Under the pieces are notes generated by a model. That model did no database searches. It was given only the letters and a program-made list of their open reading frames with translations, and had not been told where the DNA came from. From Muribaculaceae bacterium (lineage in GTDB: Bacteria > Bacteroidota > Bacteroidia > Bacteroidales > Muribaculaceae): a stretch of 7,036 bases of DNA. The DNA lies in assembly GCA_009775195.1 (NCBI GenBank), contig VSPF01000144.1, forward strand, positions 1-7,036, read 5' to 3'. The position numbers were made by a program, and so were the translations under genes. Positions 6,937-7,036 of the stretch are shown piece after piece (position 1 is the first letter of the stretch; every line of letters starts with the position of its first letter).

Positions 6937-6967
6937 AATTAACCTTAAATCTATACCATGAAAAACA
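6903..6967 (-). ncRNA. Candidate short RNA or attenuated leader (about 65 nt)
   Basis: A leftward promoter (7004-6973) and a strong intrinsic terminator (6936-6903) enclose about 65 nt. The predicted transcript starts near 6967, runs through an AT-rich part (containing GGTATAGATTTAAGGTTAA) and ends in the hairpin. It has no credible reading frame; the only ATG early in it gives Met-Val-stop. It could be a free-standing small RNA, the terminated 5' leader of the hydrolase gene, or a false unit whose terminator serves a gene right of the window. I cannot assign it to a known RNA family. Confidence 0.4.
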
Positions 6968-6972
6968 CGATG

Positions 6973-7004
6973 CAAAGTTATATAGTTTTTCAATTATATG
7001 CAAG
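6973..7004 (-). promoter_or_regulatory. Bacteroidetes-type promoter ahead of the candidate short RNA
   Basis: On the minus strand a -33 CTTG (7004-7001) is followed by 20 bp and TAACTTTG then C (6980-6973, plus 6972). The -7 element is a full match to TAnnTTTG; the -33 has one mismatch. The start is expected around 6966-6968. The next element downstream in this direction is a terminator, not a gene. Confidence 0.6.
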
Positions 7005-7016
7005 TATTCTTTTGCA
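6999..7016. promoter_or_regulatory. Operator-like inverted repeat overlapping the -33 region
   Basis: The plus strand reads TGCAA (6999-7003), 8 bp, TTGCA (7012-7016): a perfect 5-bp inverted repeat spanning 18 bp. The right half is embedded in the 10-bp palindrome TTTTGCAAAA (7010-7019). It overlaps the -33 box of the leftward promoter, a position where a bound dimer would block RNA polymerase. The 18-bp span is the same as that of ArgR boxes in other bacteria, but the sequence alone does not identify the regulator. Confidence 0.4.
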
Positions 7017-7036
7017 AAATGCTGTATATTTAACAT

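Noticed and set aside
6958..7036. Open plus-strand frame starting MKNTMQSYIVFQ and running off the right edge
   Set aside because: It covers the leftward promoter and its palindrome, has no plus-strand promoter match ahead of it, is only 26 codons long in the window and shows no recognisable protein features.

Overview
The window looks like a piece of a high-GC Bacteroidales chromosome, possibly Muribaculaceae-like (lineage is inference). Three points support this. Genes lack Shine-Dalgarno sequences and have AT-rich leaders. Three intergenic sites match the Bacteroidetes promoter form TTTG-N19-20-TAnnTTTG. The gene set also fits: an exported NlpC/P60 peptidase with SH3b domains beside a dipeptide epimerase, and a ~500-residue divergent type-I glutamine synthetase. 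All recognised genes lie on the minus strand, so the window reads right to left. No tRNA, rRNA, CRISPR array, insertion sequence or phage gene was seen.

Layout in transcription order. (1) 7036-6783 is a 254-bp AT-rich region. It holds a minus-strand promoter overlapped by an operator-like inverted repeat, then a strong intrinsic terminator about 60 nt after the predicted start (a candidate short RNA or attenuated leader), then a second promoter next to the first gene. (2) 6782-5940 is an exported alpha/beta hydrolase. (3) 5939-5856 carries a promoter. (4) 5855-4452 is an exported or membrane-anchored transglutaminase-like protein. (5) 4455-3286 is an exported YkfC-like NlpC/P60 endopeptidase, joined to the previous gene by an ATGA overlap. 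(6) 3224-2091 is an L-Ala-D/L-Glu-type dipeptide epimerase with a GTG start and a twin-arginine signal. (7) 2055-544 is a glutamine synthetase family protein. (8) 547-1 is the N-terminal part of the exonuclease subunit SbcD, joined to the synthetase gene by another ATGA overlap and cut by the window edge.

Genes 4-7 make a coherent proposed pathway for using cell-wall peptides. The NlpC/P60 enzyme would cut the gamma-D-Glu-diamino acid bond and release L-Ala-D-Glu. The epimerase would convert this to L-Ala-L-Glu, which ordinary peptidases can hydrolyse. The released glutamate could feed the synthetase. The transglutaminase-fold protein may be a further peptidase or amidase of the same set. The individual enzyme families are well known. 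The less ordinary points are the apparent export of the epimerase, the coupling of a divergent glutamine synthetase to this set and of sbcD to the synthetase, and the promoter-operator-terminator unit at the right edge.
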